Source of the DNA: Cyathus striatus
Lineage: Eukaryota > Basidiomycota > Agaricomycetes > Agaricales > Nidulariaceae
NCBI GenBank assembly: GCA_025738555.1
Contig: JAOVFP010000001.1
Span: 1,612,001-1,676,000, forward strand
Direction of reading: 5' to 3'
DNA: 64,000 nt
Made by a program: the position numbers and the translations under genes. This document shows positions 60,163 through 64,000 of this stretch, one piece after another; position 1 is the stretch's first letter; every line of letters begins with the position of its first letter. Below the pieces are notes generated by a model that saw nothing but the letters and a program-made list of their open reading frames with translations, was not told the DNA's origin and ran no database searches.

Positions 60163-61810
60163 GCCCAGACTTGAAACATTTGCTACACTTGTGTTGATAT
60201 TGGCATCTGTTCCCTCAATACCCGCATCCAGTGGATGAATTGAACTTCCTGCATATTTCTCTCGATTTTGTTTGACCTGTGCTTGTTTTCTCAGGCTGCG
60301 CTTGGCTGCTGCCGACATTGTAGTCTGCACCACCGGGTGAGAGGAATGAGAATTCCATTTGGCGGAAATGTTCGAAGTCACAGAGTCTGACATCATATCG
60401 AGTCTCTGCATAGTGTCTGGCAGCTTGGTCGAAGACAATAACTTTGAGGTCATTGGCGGTTCTGAACAAGCCAGTGATGTAACGTCCATAGAGTGCAAGT
60501 TCTGTTCTACGGTGAGGGAAGGCACGGAGAATTGCTTCAGTGGCAAGCTGCCAAGCGGAGTGCCACTCTCCACTGTTGGTGATTTGCTTGTTGCTGGTGG
60601 AGCTTCCAGGAAGGGTGATTTCAAGATCCCCAACTCGTTGGGTGCGAGGGGCTGGTGCTGAGGTGGCATAGATTCCAGAGGAAACATTTGCAAGGTTGAT
60701 AGCTTTCCCTTTGAGGACATTGTCCCATTCTGACTCAGGGAAGTGAGGGATATTGGAGGTTCGGACAATGGATCGCTTTGCCTTGCTGATATTCCTTGCA
60801 TACTTCGCGAGGAGTTCCTGAGTCTTAATGAGATCGGGATGGAGCTTATCTGTTTCCTCAAGGTAGTCGTTGTACCAGGGAAACTCTTCTTCGGAGACAC
60901 GCTGTCACTTGGAGACATGCAAGTCGTCTCCATCATCTGGGTCGCTGTCATGGACATTGCTGTCATAGCTTGGAGATCTGGTGCGCTGACGGGGGGGCTG
61001 AGGCTTGGGTGGTGGTCCCCCAAACATTTGATTAAGGAAGGCTGCACCGAGATCTTGGGAAGACAATTCCTGTCACTGATGATTGTTGAGTTCTGCGAGA
61101 TAGGCTGCAAATGCCCTATTGGAAGGGGAGTCGTCGCCGGGTTGGAAGTCAGGTAGGACTTGTCCAAAGGCTGCGATCGCATGGTCCTTAGTGAGTTTCC
61201 CTTTTTGGAAGCGGTTGAGGATGCTGTCGAGTTTGTCGACCAGGTCATGTTCGAAAATAAACCCAGCTCATGTGTGTTGCTGTTCATCGCCCTGAGGTCC
61301 AGCCTGTCGTGTAGGCTGAGGGATAGTCTTTGTGCGAGAGGAAGAGGGATCTTTTTTCTTGTTGTCTCTTGCAGAGGGAGGGGGAGGGCGAATTGAGGAT
61401 CTGGATTCAATGTTGGTACCAGATGGTCCAGGAGTGGGTGAGAACTCGGTGCCAAAGATGTTGCTGCCAGAGAGTTGTCCGAGAGGTCCAAAGGCTGAGA
61501 CACTGGGAGCATAGTGGGTGGTGCCTGCTGGTACTCCCCCACTGGACTCAGGCACTCAGGAAGTGGTCCCAGGCGAGTGATCAGAGATGGCGCTGGAGTG
61601 CGCTCCTCCCCTATCCTCTGCAGCAGGGAGGGCCGCGGTGCCTTGCGGTACTCGAGACCCTGACTGTGCATCACGCTTGGTAGTCTTCCGTTGCAGCTGA
61701 GCCGCTGCGCCAGTGTTGAGCGGTCTGGATCAGATTTCGGTGATGGTAGGTCCATCCTCAGTGGACTCCTCAGGCCGGTGTTCCCCTGAGGAGATATTGC
61801 CATCAGTCAT
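60140..61810 (-). pseudogene. gag: DIRS gag with six in-frame TGA codons and no TAA/TAG
   Basis: Starts MTDGNISSGEHRPEES (ATG 61,810-61,808) and ends at TGA 60,142-60,140, 557 codons. Pro/Ser-rich N-terminus (GGVPAGTTHYAPSVSAFG), helical core (LFRTANDLKVIVFDQAARHY), then a CCCH-type zinc motif (EICRKFNSSTGC ... CQYQHKCSKC). In-frame TGA codons begin, on the minus strand, at 61,732, 61,558, 61,270, 61,075, 60,907 and 60,217. All are separated by multiples of three, with no TAA or TAG. A different frame of the same DNA happens to be open for over 500 codons but lacks these motifs. Confidence 0.8.
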
Positions 61811-62009
61811 GAGTGTAAAGAGATGGAAGTAACGAAAACTCTGAGCAGAAATGTGAGACGAAAACAAGACAGATACCGTTGCGGGTGAAAGAGAACTTTT
61901 TAGCTTCGAGTGGCTAGCCGGAATGAATAAGTTGAAGATACAGTCAATTGAGTTCGGAATAACTACAATTGAAACGAGGGTAGTACGTACCCCAAGCTCA
62001 GACACTGGT

Positions 62010-64000
62010 GTCAGCCGCCCGTGACGTTTCGCGTTGATAACTCAACATCACGGCCCACAAGAGAACGAGCCGCTCATAGTACCTCTATTGGCCTAGTGCA
62101 AGTTAGTCACTTGAACCATAATTACTGAGTACTAACCACTTTCCACTTCTCTCGTGATGAACAAAGTCCAAGGTCAGATAATATCTTTTTTCCTCATATT
62201 AATAGTAATACTAATCCAACATGAAAAGCTGATAGCGACACAAAAGTCGCTTCCAACCTGTTACAATCAATCTCATCCTTTCTCTCTTCCCCTCATCCAG
62301 TCCATCACCATACTTAGAGAGTTTTCCACTGACCCGTAGTGCATCTACGAAGGAGTCGTTACATCATGTGAGTCAACTTTGCCAAAGCATTATCCACACT
62401 TTCTCACCTCGTAAGAGTGCATACATATGTTGCTTTGCCTTTTCGCCATTGTGTTTTGTCATGCCTGTTATCATACCTACGATTTCATCACTTTTTGTCG
62501 TAATCCAGTTATGCTTTCAATGGGTTACGCAATGGACCACACATAATGCAAATCGCATCTCCAAGCACAACTCTGAAACACAACTCTTGAGTGAGCCTTT
62601 GGGCTCTCTCGTCTTCTCTCCGCTACATGCAATGGAATGTTTTACGATTTGTAACGATTCATACACTCACAACTCAGCATTGAACTATGCTTCAAGCAAT
62701 TCTGTTGATGTAGAGCAAGAGCTGACAATGTGTACCCTCAGAGATCAACATTCCCCACAGCTACCATCAACGGTGCCGTCGACTAGTGCTCAAAACACCT
62801 CAACCCACAACTCTTCCACCATTTCCGGCTTTTTCCCATACAACTACTCTAACCTCAGTCAAGATGTTCACTCAATTGTGAAGGTTCCTTTCGCCTTGAA
62901 CAATCATACTAATTGCCACCTCTATTCCCTGACGTAGGGTTCAACAAGATGCTAGAGAAGGTTCATTCAATTTACTTTCACATTCCTGCTGATTTTGATA
63001 AACTAACAGATTACATGCAGGAGCTCACTATGTGGTGGTCCATAAAAACAATACATACTTGCAACTCACAATTTTCACCAAGGTAGCTCGGGGTAGAGGT
63101 TGATGGCGTAAAAGATACGAAGGGGCAAGGTGCATATTGCTATAGCACATGGACTTTATACTGTTCTCTGGATCCTTCATACCTATTCCTTAAAGTGCTT
63201 GGATATCTTCCCATAAGGTCTTCACAACATCTCCTTACCCTTGATAGTATGCAATACCACCTCGTCATCCACCCCATATTCCAACTTCAACACACTCCTC
63301 CTTTTCCCAATGTTCAAATACATGATTGCCTCCATCACAAGGCTTCCACCTGGCCCTCAACCTCATACCTCTTGATCTTACTATACCTGATAGACATACT
63401 TACTACAAAGTATATCCATCACGAATCACAACCTCTCATATCCCTTCCTCATCTGACCCAAACCCGCCATCTGAAATTTCCTTTCCACCTCCTGCACATC
63501 CAATTCGGAGGATCAGGTTGGGATTGTGGGCAGGGTAGTTGTCAGTGGACACAACACGGCATATTTGCATATGGGTGAGTCAAATGCATACTGTTTCTGT
63601 CTCAAGTCATTACCTTCCTCTATACTACGCTACCTTCTACTCTCTTCTTCATGCATGTCAAATTATTCCTTCAAATTTCCCATTTGCTCTTTTACATTCT
63701 ATGCATAAGGAACCTCGCTTCCAATACTTCCACATCCTCAATTTCATATTTAAATCTTCCATTCCTGTTATACAATTTCGTTCGTTCAATTCTCCCTCTT
63801 GTTTTCTCTTTTAGCTATCATTGTTCCCTCCCTCTTCCCTTCCTCGCGATGTCGATCACATCTTTCCCATTATCATTGGTTAGCACTACTGTTGCCACCA
63901 CTTCTTCCTCCTTTTTCTTTTTCTTTATCATTTTCCCATTCCCAATGTGAACTAAACCATCGAGTACTTGAGGAATTGACAAGACTTAGTTTATGTCATA
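62010..64000. other. Gene-poor C/T-rich stretch
   Basis: Several short plus-strand ORFs (e.g. 62,368-62,937, 189 codons, Ser/Thr/Asn-rich with an early hydrophobic stretch) have no recognised domain or clear splice partners. The C/T-rich composition itself keeps frames open. I see no reliable gene here. Confidence 0.35.

Larger units (their letters stand above)
57308..61810 (-). mobile_element. DIRS-type retrotransposon (coding span)
   Basis: Gag (61,810-60,140), RT/RNase H (60,162-58,303) and tyrosine recombinase (58,300-57,308) lie on the minus strand in DIRS order with overlapping or abutting ORFs. Terminal repeats and the internal complementary region were not recognised, so the outer limits are unknown. 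The recombinase is intact, but gag and pol carry TGA stops. Confidence 0.88.

Noticed and set aside
60165..61803. Open reading frame of over 500 codons upstream of and continuous with the DIRS pol frame
   Set aside because: It lacks motifs and has shadow-like Ser/Thr/Met composition. The alternative frame carries the zinc motif, coherent gag-like sequence and a proper start at 61,810. Only the part after about 60,162 is real (pol).
60140..61810. TGA reassigned to an amino acid or selenocysteine in this genome
   Set aside because: Intact host genes here (ABCC, 610-aa protein, DIRS recombinase) contain no internal TGA, and the ABCC gene ends with TGA as a normal stop. CGA-to-TGA decay explains the pattern more simply.

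Overview
The window is nuclear DNA of a filamentous basidiomycete, most likely an Agaricomycete. Genes are cut by many short (43-90 bp) GT...AG introns. The gene set includes a long-type unspecific peroxygenase, an ABCC transporter with 29 inferred exons, an AIF-like oxidoreductase, an F-box-like protein, and several classes of eukaryotic transposon. There are no bacterial-style operons. All exon models were built by hand from splice signals and reading-frame continuity, and no database search was possible.

Layout. (1) 1-11,510 looks like most of one very large Mutator-like (MULE) DNA transposon. A 12-exon minus-strand gene (7483 to 591, 2,100 codons) joins a charged N-terminus, a GCM/WRKY-type zinc domain, a MULE DDE transposase core, a ubiquitin-protease-like (C19) domain and a PHD finger. 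A divergent plus-strand gene (8496-11108, 840 aa) of unknown function follows. A family of 23-nt covarying hairpins lies in the shared intergenic region and again beyond the transposase 3' end. The right terminus (11,510) matches the termini of a 1.3-kb non-autonomous relative at 15,572-16,867, which has a 9-bp target duplication and sits at the 5' end of a tRNA-Ser gene. (2) 13,696-15,086 is a secreted heme-thiolate peroxygenase gene, complete except for one TGA codon. (3) 17,000-18,930 is an intact 3-exon gene (610 aa) of unknown function. (4) 23,054-42,919 is a single AIF-like gene split by a 17.4-kb Ty3-type chromodomain retrotransposon (LTRs at both ends, 5-bp duplication GATAG) and by a 1.06-kb element with a 4-bp duplication. 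The retrotransposon itself contains at least four or five later insertions, mostly solo LTRs. (5) 43.1-46.9 kb holds further short elements, including TA-flanked and 8-bp-duplication types. (6) 47,315-48,298 is an F-box-like gene and 49,432-56,165 a full ABCC transporter. (7) 57,308-61,810 is a DIRS-type tyrosine-recombinase retrotransposon (gag, RT/RNase H, recombinase). The rest is gene-poor.

A theme runs through the window: repeats, and some genes, appear worn down by CpG-to-TpG change. The retrotransposon is visibly poor in CG. Two copies of the same 1.06-kb element differ mainly where one has CG and the other TG or CA. Most in-frame stops are TGA where family context suggests arginine (CGA): six in DIRS gag, one in DIRS pol, one in the peroxygenase, several in the Ty3 element, and possibly one near the transposase start.
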